From contig MBPM02000114.1 of assembly GCA_001695595.3 (NCBI GenBank), positions 116,516-180,515 on the forward strand: a DNA stretch of 64,000 nt. The letters are read 5' to 3'. Positions 32,812 through 43,547 of the stretch are shown here, one piece after another. Within the stretch, counting starts at the first letter, position 1. Every line of letters begins with the position of its first letter. The position numbers and the translations under genes are program-made. Source of the DNA: Plasmopara viticola (lineage: Eukaryota; Oomycota; Peronosporomycetes; Peronosporales; Peronosporaceae). The notes under the pieces were generated by a model that ran no database searches, was not told the DNA's origin, and worked only from the letters and a program-made list of their open reading frames with translations.

Positions 32812-33616
32812 TCATCCTTTCTTCAGTGTAAAACCTTTTGACGAGAAGTCATTGACCTTAAAATCTTTCGACACCCATCCTTGGGTAATCGCCTTGGTTC
32901 TGACAAACTGAGCTTGAAAGTATAAACAGCGCCTAAAAGAACGTAGAATTGACCTGCTTGGAACGAAGTGCCTTACCATCCAGCTCGCCGACTGTTGTGA
33001 GCACATTGAATCGCGGCGCATTTGGAGCGTAGATTGTACTTGTGCTTACCCTCCAATATGCTGGTACGAATCCACCTCCAAGTACATCTCATTGCTCTAG
33101 GGTCAAGCTGTCCATGAGCAGCTGTGCGTCTAGATCGTTGGATTATAAATATTTAATGTGAACAGATCGTACTTGTCGACAAGGAACGCAATGTCGAGAT
33201 CATCGAAGGCGCTTGCTATCGGCCTGAACAACAGCAATCCGTTATTCACAACGTCAATATTCTCGATTTGCACAAAATTATCTTTGAGGCGATCGTGTTC
33301 TCGTCGAGAAAGATGAGATGCAATCGCAACAGGACTCGGTAGACCAACTATCATCACCATGCAAAGAAGCATCGAGTCGCCGTTCTAATTTTCCCACAAT
33401 CACATTTGAAGTCCTTCACCAATTGCTACTTCAGCTTTTGAGTTCTCGAATCCGTGTAATGGGAACGTTCAAGAACGTGCGTTTAAACAACGTGGCAGCA
33501 ATTGCTGCGTATAGAGAGGAAGTGTGGTCTTTGGCCGAAATCACCACCAGCACGTGGATTTCCCCTTCGTTTGGCTCAAATCTCTCTCCAAAGTTCGTAA
33601 AGTTCTTGATCCACAA
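32812..33616 (-). pseudogene. Crinkler with HNH-like tail, C' form (copy 5)
   Basis: LWIKNFTNFGERFEPNEGE and IHVLVVISAKD, then a TAG/shift near 33430. HNH-like frame 33130-33372 is open. The tail (32812-33021) is in a different frame. No LFLAK part. Confidence 0.6.
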
Positions 33617-33649
33617 CGAACGGATCCTTGTGCGTAATGAATCCGTCGT

Positions 33650-34185
33650 ATGACGAATAGTAGTCCGGGTAATAGCCAAAGGCTTTGCCACCGTATCCTT
33701 TGCCGTAACCATATTAGTCGTTGCCGTTGCCGTAGTTGTCATTGCCGTGGCCGTAGTAGTCGTTGCCGTGGCCGTAGAAGTCGTTGCCGTGGCCGTGGTA
33801 CTCATGGCTGTAGTCGTCGTAGTCCTTGCGTATTTGCTGTAGCCGCTGTGTTCCTTGTGCACGAAGCTCTTGTGGTTGGGGTCGTCGTCCTTGCAGGCGT
33901 AAGCAACGTGGCCGTAGTCCTTGTAATCATAGTCGTCTTTGCCGTTTCTGTAATCTATTGACTCGGTGGCCTGGGATTTATCGTCTTCCAGGCGCCGACG
34001 ATAGTGCAATCAATGCCCATGTCGTGGTGTCTTTTGCGGTGGTCACAATCGCGCTTAAGCGGGTGGTGAATGTAGTCCCCGTAGGAGCCAAGGAGCGATT
34101 CCGCTGGAGCATCTCGGGCATCAATCGATTGCAGGATGGAGGCACTGACGTATAGGCTTAGCACTGCAAGCATATTAAACTGCAT
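33650..34185 (-). pseudogene. Secreted heptad-repeat protein, C' form (copy 5)
   Basis: Signal-peptide frame (34185-33955) reads LLGSYGDYIHHPLKRDC and HHDMGIDCTIVGAW before stopping. The other frame (34009-33431) joins HYRRRLEDD, KDDDPNHKSFVHKEH, the Thr/Ala tract and the CRN end through the shared one-base deletion in SKYGKDY. Confidence 0.55.
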
Positions 34186-34373
34186 CTTGGCCGCGCAGTT
34201 GCTTGACTTGAATGGATGTATTTGCTAGTTGTCGATTGCTGAGAAGAAGGCGAAATGAAAAGTGAGAGAGCGAGAAATGATCAAATGCTGCTTGATGTCT
34301 CACTCCATTTCGCCTTCAAGCAATCGACAGAGCAGATACATCCATTCAAGCTCAAGCAACTGCAAACTACATA
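34186..34373. promoter_or_regulatory. Collapsed divergent spacer between C' copies 5 and 6
   Basis: Only about 190 bp, against 500-980 bp at the other C centres. The central promoter tracts are deleted and CGAGAAATGATCAAATGCTG meets CTTGATGTCTCACTCCATTTCGCC directly. The rightward copy has also lost the first codons (M-Q-F-N) of the signal peptide. Confidence 0.5.
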
Positions 34374-35071
34374 TGCTTGCAGTGCTAAGCCTATACGTCA
34401 GTGCCTCCATCCTGCAATCGATTCATGCCCGAGGTGCTCCAGCGGAACGCTCCTTGGCTCCTACGGGGACTACAGTCACCACCCGCTTAAGCGCGATTGT
34501 GACCACCGCAAAAGACACCACGACATGGGCATTGCACTATCGTCGGCGCCTGGAAGACGATAAATCCCAGGCCACCGAGTCAATAGATTACAGAAACGGC
34601 AAAGACGACTATGATTACAAGGACTACGGCCACGATGCTTACGCCTGCAAGGACGACGACCCCAACCACAAGAGCTTCGTACACAAGGAACACAGCGGCT
34701 ACAGCAAATACGCAAGGACTACGACGACTACAGCCATGAGTACCACGGCCACGGCAACGACTTCTACGGCCACGGCAACGACTACTACGGCCACGGCAAT
34801 GACAACTACGGCAACGGCAACGACTAATATGGTTACGGCAAAGGATACGGTGGCAAAGCCTTTGGCTATTACCCGGACTACTATTCGTCATACGACGGAT
34901 TCATTACGCACAAGGATCCGTTCGTTGTGGATCAAGAACTATACGAACTTTGGAGAGAGATTTGAGCCAAACGAAGGGGAAATCCACGTGCTGGTGGTAT
35001 TTCGGCCAAAGACCACACTTCCTCTCTATACGCAGCAATTGCTGCCACGTTGTTTAAACGCACGTTCTTGA
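34262..35071 (+). CDS. Chimeric signal-peptide / repeat / CRN open frame (copy 6)
   Basis: Longest chimeric frame with a signal-like segment (269 codons). From the internal Met at 34374 it reads MLAVLSLYVSASILQSIHAR, then LAPTGTTVTTRLSAIVTT, HYRRRLEDDKSQATES and the acidic His/Lys region. It shifts at the shared one-base deletion into a Thr/Ala-rich run and ends in LWIKNYTNFGERFEPNEGE, IHVLVV and a short out-of-frame tail. Indels have put into one frame parts that are split elsewhere. If made, it would be a secreted protein with a CRN DWL end but no LFLAK. Could equally be a chance opening in a pseudogene. Confidence 0.4.
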   Translation: MREREMIKCCLMSHSISPSSNRQSRYIHSSSSNCKLHMLAVLSLYVSASILQSIHARGAPAERSLAPTGTTVTTRLSAIVTTAKDTTTWALHYRRRLEDDKSQATESIDYRNGKDDYDYKDYGHDAYACKDDDPNHKSFVHKEHSGYSKYARTTTTTAMSTTATATTSTATATTTTATAMTTTATATTNMVTAKDTVAKPLAITRTTIRHTTDSLRTRIRSLWIKNYTNFGERFEPNEGEIHVLVVFRPKTTLPLYTQQLLPRCLNARS

Positions 35072-35750
35072 ACGTTCCCATTACACGGATTCGAGAACTC
35101 AAAAGCTGAAGTAGCAATTGGTGAAGGACTTCAAATGTGATTGTGGGAAAATTAGAACGGCGACTCGATGCTTCTTTGCATGGTGATGATAGTTGGTCTA
35201 CCGAGTCCTGTTGCGATTGCATCTCATCTTTCTCGACGAGAACACGATCGCCTCAAAGATAATTTTGTGCAAATCGAGAATATTGACGTTGTGAATAACG
35301 GATTGCTGTTGTTCAGGCCGATAGCAAGCGCCTTCGATGATCTCGACATTGCGTTCCTTGTCGACAAGTACGATCTGTTCACATTAAATATTTATAATCC
35401 AACGATCTAGACGCACAGCTGCTCATGGACAGCTTGACCCTAGAGCAATGAGATGTACTTGGAGGTGGATTCGTACCAGCATATTGGAGGGTAAGCACAA
35501 GTACAATCTACGCTCCAAATGCGCCGCGATTCAATGTGCTCACAACAGTCGGCGAGCTGGATGGTAAGGCACTTCGTTCCAAGCAGGTCAATTCTACGTT
35601 CTTTTAGGCGCTGTTTATACTTTCAAGCTCAGTTTGTCAGAACCAAGGCGATTACCCAAGGATGGGTGTCGAAAGATTTTAAGGTCAATGACTTCTCGTC
35701 AAAAGGTTTTACACTGAAGAAAGGATGAAATTGCTATTTCTTTGCAATAT
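34925..35750 (+). pseudogene. Crinkler with HNH-like tail, C' form (copy 6)
   Basis: HVLVV is followed by a frameshift (FRPKTT). HNH-like frame 35168-35410 is open with PVAIASHLSRRE and NNGLLLFRPIASAFDDLDIA. Tail frame 35519-35728. Mirror of 32812-33616. Confidence 0.6.
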
Positions 35751-35991
35751 GAACATTTCCAAAAGTCCGCCATAGCGACTTTAATCACATTATCGTCGAC
35801 GGTGATATAAGTGTTCGTTTGCTGGGTCGATCTCATTGGAACACGTGTGGTTGAATAGAAGCCTGTGACGCTCGTTCGTTCTAATCACCTGTATGATCTG
35901 ATATCGTGTTAGCGAAGAAGAGCTTCGCGCTAATAACAGAACCTCGACAAGCAGCTAACAGGTTTCAGCTGAAGAGAAGAAAAAAAAGTAG
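35751..35991. repeat. C' to E junction (reversed)
   Basis: Mirror of 32549-32811: leftover CACGTGTGGTTGAATAGAAG, quasi-palindrome GCGAAGAAGAGCTTCGC, then the A-run complementary to the poly-T after the E stop. Confidence 0.55.
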
Positions 35992-36276
35992 CTAATTCTT
36001 ATGCCGTGACTTATCTTTGAAAGATGGATATTTATTCTTGACAGATACATATTTAAACCTCCAACTGAAGTATTGCTCATCGTTTTCAACAATCCACTTA
36101 ACGAACTTGTTCTTATGTTTGCCCCGACGCACGATATAGCTATCGTCTCCAGCTTGAAACTTGCTGGCTAAAAAGCGTCTTATATTCGAGTCTTCCGATT
36201 GTTCGTTGTATAACCATCGACAGTATGAGGCATTTTGCTCATAGACTTCAAATTCAGACATTTCAAACTCAGACAT
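35992..36276 (-). CDS. E: 94-aa ExoX-C-like small protein (reversed copy)
   Basis: Complete frame with Ile-Arg-Arg at 32-34 and GKHKNKF; same protein as at 54824-55108. Faces the C' pair, opposite to E at 32264, so the two E copies flank the C' pair symmetrically. Confidence 0.5.
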   Translation of the reverse strand: MSEFEMSEFEVYEQNASYCRWLYNEQSEDSNIRRFLASKFQAGDDSYIVRRGKHKNKFVKWIVENDEQYFSWRFKYVSVKNKYPSFKDKSRHKN

Positions 36277-36423
36277 TTTTTGTAGTGTATGTGGTATATG
36301 GGGTATGCTCGTATATTGTATAGAATATAATTCAGGATCACAATTTAATTAACTCACGACTGATTCATATTTTGTAATTCTGTTACGAAAAGCTACTGTA
36401 GTTACTTCATCGCGTAGTGGTAG

Positions 36424-36642
36424 CTATTTGTTGACATTTATGTTACATCCAGACAAAAAAAGACCAACCACCTGACTAAACAAATGTTGTGTTGGTTTTC
36501 TGCGTCCGTAATTATGTTGATGATTTAAATTGTTATAGTTTTGTGCTTCAGTGTTTTCTGCCCATTGACACCATAGGATGGGGCTTGTCAAAATTGGATT
36601 TTTATTTTTTTCTGTTTCTAATAGTGTAGGGATGGGGGTCAA
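36424..36642 (-). CDS. Unrecognised ORF U3 (S2b)
   Basis: 72-codon frame identical to 31897-32115 although in an S2 module. Confidence 0.2.
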   Translation of the reverse strand: MTPIPTLLETEKNKNPILTSPILWCQWAENTEAQNYNNLNHQHNYGRRKPTQHLFSQVVGLFLSGCNINVNK

Positions 36643-36759
36643 GGAGTGTGTAAAAAGAGAAAAATAAGTTATAGTGCAAATGTTGCTTTATCATCATATA
36701 CTTTCATCGTTCATTGGACTCGTCTCCAGAAGACGTTCAACTTCAGCTCACGGTCTTAA

Positions 36760-37002
36760 ATGCAAAAGACTGCTTCCAACACGGTAAACTTAATTGAGGA
36801 CGACGCCACAACCGCTTCTATTGTAGGCTACACAGCTGTTGAATCCAAATATGGCCTTAACAGCAACAAATTCAACATTAAAATGGTGTTTTGTAATTTG
36901 ATCATACAGCATACGGCTAGACGACTTCACTCGGCTTCATGGTCTCGGTTGACCGTACCATACAGTCATCTATGGCCATGCTGTTTACAGTCGCTAATTT
37001 GA
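36760..37002 (+). CDS. Unrecognised ORF U1 (S2b)
   Basis: 80-codon open frame. With U2 and the CAF-1 fragment it forms three consecutive frames on one strand. Confidence 0.3.
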   Translation: MQKTASNTVNLIEDDATTASIVGYTAVESKYGLNSNKFNIKMVFCNLIIQHTARRLHSASWSRLTVPYSHLWPCCLQSLI

Positions 37003-37146
37003 ATGAATACTTTACGTCACAGTAATCTTGACAACAATTGAGAATTAGACTTTATCTGCTGCTATGCAGTTCCTTCTCAACGCGAACAGACACGAAATTT
37101 GTTTTACTGCAAACCTTAAAATCTTCGACCAACTTCCATTATCGAA

Positions 37147-37365
37147 TTGCTCAAGTTTAGATCGGCATTAGCAGCTTTTATTGTGTCAAAACTACAGTCG
37201 GCGAGTCAGCGTCTAATATATGCTGCTTGCGTATTTTGCACGGACATATCAAATAGTTTAATAGTACTCACTTTAGAGGCTATTTGCTTTAGGATACTTA
37301 GGATCGGTACTAGTCATGGGATTATGACTTTGAGTGGTTTTGGAAAAACCTTGAATCGTCATTAG
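37147..37365 (+). CDS. Unrecognised ORF U2 (S2b)
   Basis: 72-codon frame ending two bases before the CAF-1 fragment ATG. Confidence 0.2.
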   Translation: MLKFRSALAAFIVSKLQSASQRLIYAACVFCTDISNSLIVLTLEAICFRILRIGTSHGIMTLSGFGKTLNRH

Positions 37366-37367
37366 TC

Positions 37368-37679
37368 ATGTCGAAGCTCAAAGTCCCGCCGGTGCGCATG
37401 GCGACACCCGGAATCCGGCTACACTGTGGCCCTACGGGGCTCAATGAGGCTATTTTGTCATTAAACTTTCTACGATCAAACAATGAAACCGCAACGACAT
37501 CTGACAAGCCACTTTTGACAACGGGGTGCGACAAGGAGATCAAGTTGTGGAGCGTGGGTGAGATGGAGGACATCGCAGCCAAGGGCGGCTCAGCGCTTGA
37601 GTTCATTTCCAGCCTCTCGGGGCACGATCGTTGCCTTGATTGTGTGCTGTTCTCACATGGACGAAACATTTTTTCTTGA
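37368..37679 (+). pseudogene. CAF-1 p60 N-terminal fragment, longest intact frame (S2b)
   Basis: Here the fragment is one open frame of 103 codons: MSKLKVPPVRMATPG, EAILSLNFLRSNN, DKPLLTTGCDKEIKLWSVGE, then ALEFISSLSGHDRCLDCVLF and a stop soon after. The first WD40 blade ends in D-K-E-I-K-L-W; the L-S-G-H-D begins the second. In family members many more blades follow, so this is an N-terminal capture. It could at most yield a truncated WD40 peptide. Confidence 0.65.
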
Positions 37680-39060
37680 ATGTAACGAGAAAACCAATGA
37701 AGATGTTTTGGAAAATAGCTCGCCCTGTACTCCAATTAGCCCTCCTTGCTATGTTCAATGCAATATAATAAAGCGAATTTTTTGTTATGTTATCAATGGT
37801 GTCATGGTCAACTTTCCATTAAAGTCGAAATGGTGCGCTGACTCTTGACGCCCAAAAGTCGTCCACGTCGTCATTATGCATTCTCTTGCCAACATATAGA
37901 AGACGCTTGTAACCATCGCTTACGACCACTGTATTCAGCACTCGAAGGCATCGATATTTGAGTTCAAAGAGCCGATGCGATACCAATAGTCAATCGCTGA
38001 TGAAACTAATAGTCTATTGGCTAGAAGGAAAACTGGGTCACAAACGATCGATCGATCAGATACTTAGCGTCATCCGATACACTCAATTTGATGCGCGGTC
38101 AAAATTAGTGTGATCTAACCGTATCAAGATTATGGGAAGACCAAACATATATGACCAGGTAGGTGGCCCGATCCATTCCAACTACTAGCAACATACGATC
38201 GTATGAAGCACAATGTAATCGGCTTGATAGGTTCTCATTAATTGCGCAACTATGGCTCACGTATTAGTTGGAGTATGATCTACTTGCGTAGTAGGTCAGC
38301 CGCGTTCTATTCACAATTTTTATCATCCGTCAACAACCACTAAAGTCAGCAAGGTGTACGTGTCCAAACAGGCACAATAGTTATCAGACAAAGCATACAA
38401 GTATTTTGTGCTACACTCTAGCCGGTATAGCGCCCGATTCGCACCCACTTCTATAGAAGCTTCAGGTTGGGTGTTCATTTTGAAAAAAACGTAAGAAATT
38501 TAGAAAATAAAGGCTCAAGCATTAAACTTCATCAACCACACGATTGGCCAATGTTCTTGTGGTAAACAAATGTTTTGTCCCACACAAACACCGTAAGCTA
38601 CATGTCGACCCAGAGTTGAGCTTGGGCGGAAAACATGATCGCGCTCTACCTGCTATCGGGAGTAGTCAAGTCCCAATATAGTAAGGGGGCTTTTAGCGAC
38701 ACAGTAGCCAATTAGTCAATTGCGCACACCGCGCGCAGTCTAAAATAGACTTTGTCTCAGCGCACACCACCTATCCTACGACCTGTCAGGTCGGATCAAC
38801 CAGCGGACCGAGCTTAAGGAATAAACGACGAGAACATAAAGAAAAGCTTCATTAAATTCCTTCCACGAAGCTTAGACCTTCTTCCCTGTCGGGGTTCAAT
38901 GTGAGATTACAGCCTCGAAAAGTTTACAAGACCCGATATATTACACTGTTGTGGGCCTGAATACTCGAATTGTACCAATAGCGTCACACAAATGGAGAGA
39001 TGCAGAACAAATTATAAGATGGTCTGGACAAAGCATCAAAGAAGGATTGTTGACGATGCT

Positions 39061-41760
39061 GTTTTAAGCGCTCATCAATTTGAGCATCTGAACGTACTTG
39101 AGCTCCTCAGAAAGGACACCTCCAACCTTTTACCAAAAAAGAGAGCATTGAAACGTATGGTACACAATTAAGAAAGAATTTGCTATATGTAACACAAATG
39201 GTCCCGCCACTAGCTTCTCCTTGCTCCAACTTCAGCAAGAGAGAAATCCATGCTTTACATTGTCTAATACCGACTAAAAAGGTCAACCGCTTCCAAATAC
39301 GCCGCAACTCTATACTCAATTGCATTGTTCGCTGGTCATAACAGTGGTACAAAGGAACCACAGAGAAGACCTTGTGCGTAACAAGATATCGACAGACTGC
39401 CAGTAATTACATCGCTGTTAAACAGCCGATATGAAAAAGCGGTATCAAGAGTACCACAAGATGCGCATATCGCAGATCTCTCGATGCTTGTAGTGATTCG
39501 CTGTAGGTGATTATCGTGCCCGATCCACAAGCTGCTCACCGCAAATTAAGCCACACCCCTTAGTCTTGATACTGCTTCCGTAAACTATGGGTTAAGTGCA
39601 GCTTTTAAAGAATCGAATTCTATGTCAAATAAGCTGGCTGGAACAACATTCTTTTTGGGGATTACTATAAAGTCGTAAAACTATCTTTGTCGTAGCACAA
39701 ACTACACGGCTTATCGTACCGTAAGGTGTCTGGTCCATACCGACCGGCCAATGTATGTTTGGACAGGAGGCGAAGGACAAAAATTACAGCTTAGCTTTCT
39801 ACCACGTTAGCGATTCATCATACAATCGTTTTTGTATCATCCTTCATAGTAGATTGTGACTTAGCACTATCGACGTCTAACACACCACACGTCCGACAAA
39901 CGTGTGGCTAGGCTGCCACTCGATAAAAAGCAGAGCTTGCGACTCCAACGTGATCATGATGGGCGACACATGCCATCAATGACAGTATATAATTTCCGAT
40001 ATTAGCAATGAGTTATGGTAGCACAAGTCGTTGCGAGCATTACTTTGAGTAGTGACAGAATGGCAAGCGCCAGCGTGATGTTAAGTTGTACAGAAATTTA
40101 AGTTTTACGTATGGTGCAACACTCGAACGACAAATGGTGCAAGTGCTTTATGGTTGGTCATTGAGCGGAGGCTTATCGAGCGACTTCGTTTTGTTGCAAG
40201 CTTTACCACCTAAGTGAAAATATGTTAAGTCCAGAAGGGAGAAAGCGAGTCCTTGCTTGAAAAATTAGCTTCGACACATTTTATTTAAATGACTGCGATA
40301 CTAAGCCGCAATGTTTATCAAGCTTTACTGGCATCAATGCGAACAAAGAGGTGACATATTCAATCAACGACAGTGCTACGACGCATGCTATTCTGATGCA
40401 GAAACGTTTTTGGTTATTTTAGCAAACTTCAGATTCTAGCAATGTCATAGCCATCAAAAGTACTAGCTCGGCTGCTCGAGAATGTTGTCGTGCTTGAATT
40501 TCATCGACAAAAAGAACGACTGCTAGTTCCAACAGAAACAATTATGCAGCAAAGTTAAACCGAAACGTGCTAAAAGAAACCTTTTTCACTAAGGTATTGC
40601 TCAAACGCAGCTGCACTGATTTGATGCAATCAGTGCATGTATGAAGTCGCTCCCTTTTACTGAGTGGTGGATGCAGACGGGAGCAAGCTTGACCATCACA
40701 CGCACGACGAGGGACGACAAGATAGATGTCTGACGAAAGAAAAGTAGAACAGCTATGCGAACATTCGTATAATTAGGCTTTGCCTTCGCATAGGGATAAA
40801 GGCGAACGGAGATGCATGTAATCACTTTACTTTCCTTTTAAACAAAGGAAGAAGAATGGATGGTCTTCAACTGTGGTCTCTACTGCACACATTAACCGGC
40901 TGTGGATGATGCATTGTTCTACACAAACTAAATGATGAGTTTTAAAGAGCAAGTGTTACCTTCATCATGATCTATTTGGACACTTCGAGCCTGGATAGCT
41001 TATTAAGGAAATTTATCCCTGACATTTGACGTACCAAGAAAAATGTTTTGTGAGGCATGTTCTAATCTAAAATATTGCTTTTCGATCAACATATACAAAC
41101 CATTTAGCAGACTTGAAAGTGCTGTTTTTGGGTCGATTTTCTATCGACAAGCTCCTTTAGCTACGTCACAATTAAATGTATAGTTTCTCACGGTAAACAA
41201 ACGTACATCTTCTTACCTTACAACGGCCAAATTGTCGATCAGTATTGTTAATATCATGACACGTATTCTGATGATTTGATCACGACTGTACGCGTAGATG
41301 ACGCTGCTTAAACTCGTGCTTAATTCGTGCCTTTTCAACAAGATGTCAAAAGCGTCCGGTTTATATGCACATGACTCAGAAGCATCAAATTGGTGCAAAT
41401 GATAGTGAGCCTATATTTTTATGATATGATCTCATTCCTCTTTATTTACAATTAACATGGAGTCTTCTATGAGGATTGCATTTGGCTTTTTTGTACTATC
41501 GTCACAGTGATAAGCATGTATGGTGCATTCTTCGACATCAGCGTATTGCGCAAACTGCCTCACAAATCTATCTTACAAATGAATGGGGTGACAGGAATCC
41601 AGATAATGAAGCATTCAATTATCTGCTACAGTTTTAGCCAGCCCCTCGACTTCGTGACAAACAATCACGCAGATCGAAAAGCGTGATAGACCAAGAGGGT
41701 CCTGCAACACCTTTTTTGCTGCGGAACGTTCGGCACCAGCTGCAGGACGTCTTGCACCGG
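39061..41760. repeat. Module L reversed (copy c), no recognised gene
   Basis: Very close to 7128-9830 and to the mirror of 13999-16700. Recurrent short frames at 39107-39361, 39336-39539, 40601-40825 and 41213-41398 (minus) match no known family. A frame at 41634-41825 overlaps the next module. Confidence 0.7.
39885..39907. repeat. Conserved hairpin CCACACGT (Lc)
   Basis: Same hairpin as at 7952-7974. Confidence 0.7.
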
Positions 41761-41896
41761 CTTACTGAGTAGTCATAATTAATAAACGATTTACTTGTTT
41801 CAAGCATACCACATGATCTAACCATGTACGATAGTAACAGTAACGCGAAGTAGCTTGCGAATTATGCAATTCATTACTTAAAATACCATATAATAA

Positions 41897-42064
41897 TAAG
41901 ATCACCACCAACACGTAGATTTCCCCTTTGTTTGGCTTAAAGTAGTCTTTGAAAATCTTCGGGTTCTTGGTCCACAACAACGGAAGCATGTGCAAATAGC
42001 CTTCCGGGTGTCTATGTTCATCGAGCGTCACACCTTCCGCGCCGCTTCTATCCAACCACACGTG
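41897..42064 (-). pseudogene. Second CRN fragment (copy 7)
   Basis: VWLDRSGAEGVTLDEH, GYLHMLPLLWTKNPKIF, then GEIYVLVVI; AT-rich DNA follows. Open from 42061 to 41762. Confidence 0.6.
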
Positions 42065-42109
42065 TTTCAGTGAGATCGACCCAGCAAACGAACACTTATA
42101 TCACTCACC

Positions 42110-42980
42110 GTCCACGATAATGTGATTGAAGTCGCTAAGGCAAACTTCCGAGATGTTCGTATAGCCAAGAAATAGCAATATCATCTTTTCTTCCAGTGTG
42201 AATCCTTCTGACGAGAAGTCATCGAAGCTATATACTTTCGACACCCATCCTTCGTGCAGTCGCCTTTGTTCTAGCCAACTGAGCGTGATGATACAAACAG
42301 CGCCTAAAAGGACGTAGTATTGACCTGCTTGGAAAAAGAAGTGCCTTACCATCCAGCTCGCCAACCGTTGTGAGCACATTGAATCGCGGCGCATTTGTAG
42401 CGTAGATTGTACTTGTGCTTGCCCTCCAATATGCTGGTACGAATCCACCTCCAAGTACATCCCATTGCTCTTGGGTCAAGCTGTCCATGAGCAGCTGTGC
42501 GTCTAGATCGTTGGATTATAAATATTTAATGTGAACAGATCGTACTTGTCGACAAGGAACGCAATGTCGAGATCATCGAAGGCGCTTGCGACCGGCCTGA
42601 ACAACAGCAATCCGTTATTTACAACGTCAATATTCTCGATTTGCACAAAATTACCTTTGAAGCGTCGTGAAAAGATGAGATGCAATCGCAACAAGACTCG
42701 GTTGACCAACATTCATCACCATGCAAAGAAGCATCGAGTCCCCGTTCTTATTTTTCCCACAATCACATTTGAAGTCCTTCACCAATTGCTGCTTCAGCTT
42801 TTGAGTTCTCGAATCCGTGGTACTGGGAACGTTCAAGAACGTGCGTTAGAACAACGTGGCAGCAATTGCTGCGTATAGAGAGGAAGTGTGGTCTTTGGCC
42901 GAAACCACCACCAGCACGTGGATTTCCCCTTCGTTTGGCTCAAATCTCTCTCCAAAGTTTGTCGGGTTCTTGATCCACAA
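42110..42980 (-). pseudogene. Crinkler with HNH-like tail (copy 7)
   Basis: LWIKNPTNFGERFEPNEGE and IHVLVVVSAKD then a TAG after AATLF. The HNH-like part (42503-42712) has lost the S-R-R-E-H-D-R segment (GCGTCGTGAAAAGATGAG) but retains NNGLLLFRPVASAFDD. The C-terminal part is in two frames (42228-42488 and 42101-42460). Confidence 0.6.
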
Positions 42981-43056
42981 CGAACGGATCCTTGTGCGTA
43001 ATGAATCCGTCGTATGACGAATAGTAGTCCGGGGAAAAGCCAAAGGCTTTGCGACC

Positions 43057-43547
43057 TTATCCTTTGCCGTAACTATAGTAGTCATTGCCGTTGCCGTAGT
43101 TGTCATTGTCGTGGCCGTAGTGGTCGTTGCTGTGGCCGTAGAAGTCGTTGCCGTGGCCGTGGTGCTCATGGCTGTAGTCGTCATAGTCCTTGCCGTATTT
43201 GCTGTAGCCGCGGTGTTCCTTGTGCACGAAGCTCTTGTGGCTGTGGTCGTCGTCCTTGCAGGCGTAAGCATCGTGGCCGTGGTCCTTGTGATTATAGTCG
43301 TCTATGCCGTAGCTGTAGTCTGTTGACTCGGTGGCCTGGGATTTATCGTCTTCCAGGCGCCGACGATAGTGCAATGCCCATGTCGTGGTGTCTTTTGCGT
43401 TAGTCACAATCGCGCTTAAGCGGGTGGTGAATGTAGTCCCCGTAGGAGCCAAGGAGCGGTTCTCGCTGGAGCACCTCGGGCATCAATCGATTGCAGGATG
43501 GAGGCACTGACGTATAGGCTTAGCACTGCAAGCATATTAAACTGCAT
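43057..43547 (-). pseudogene. Secreted heptad-repeat protein (copy 7)
   Basis: Signal peptide MQFNMLAVLSLYVSASILQS from 43547, then A-P-A-R-T-A-P-W-L-L and a stop. The repeat frame (43452-43057) has RRLEDDKSQATES, KDDDHSHKSFVHKEH and four heptads (YGHSNDH among them), ending at a TAA in YSYGKG. Confidence 0.6.

Larger units (their letters stand above)
36277..39060. repeat. Module S, subtype S2 (copy b, reversed)
   Basis: Mirror of 16701-19479. It has the S2 marks near 38040 (CACAAACGATCGATCGATC) and 38425 (GCGCCCGATTCGCACC). Joins L at 39060. No recognised gene in 37900-39060. Confidence 0.75.
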
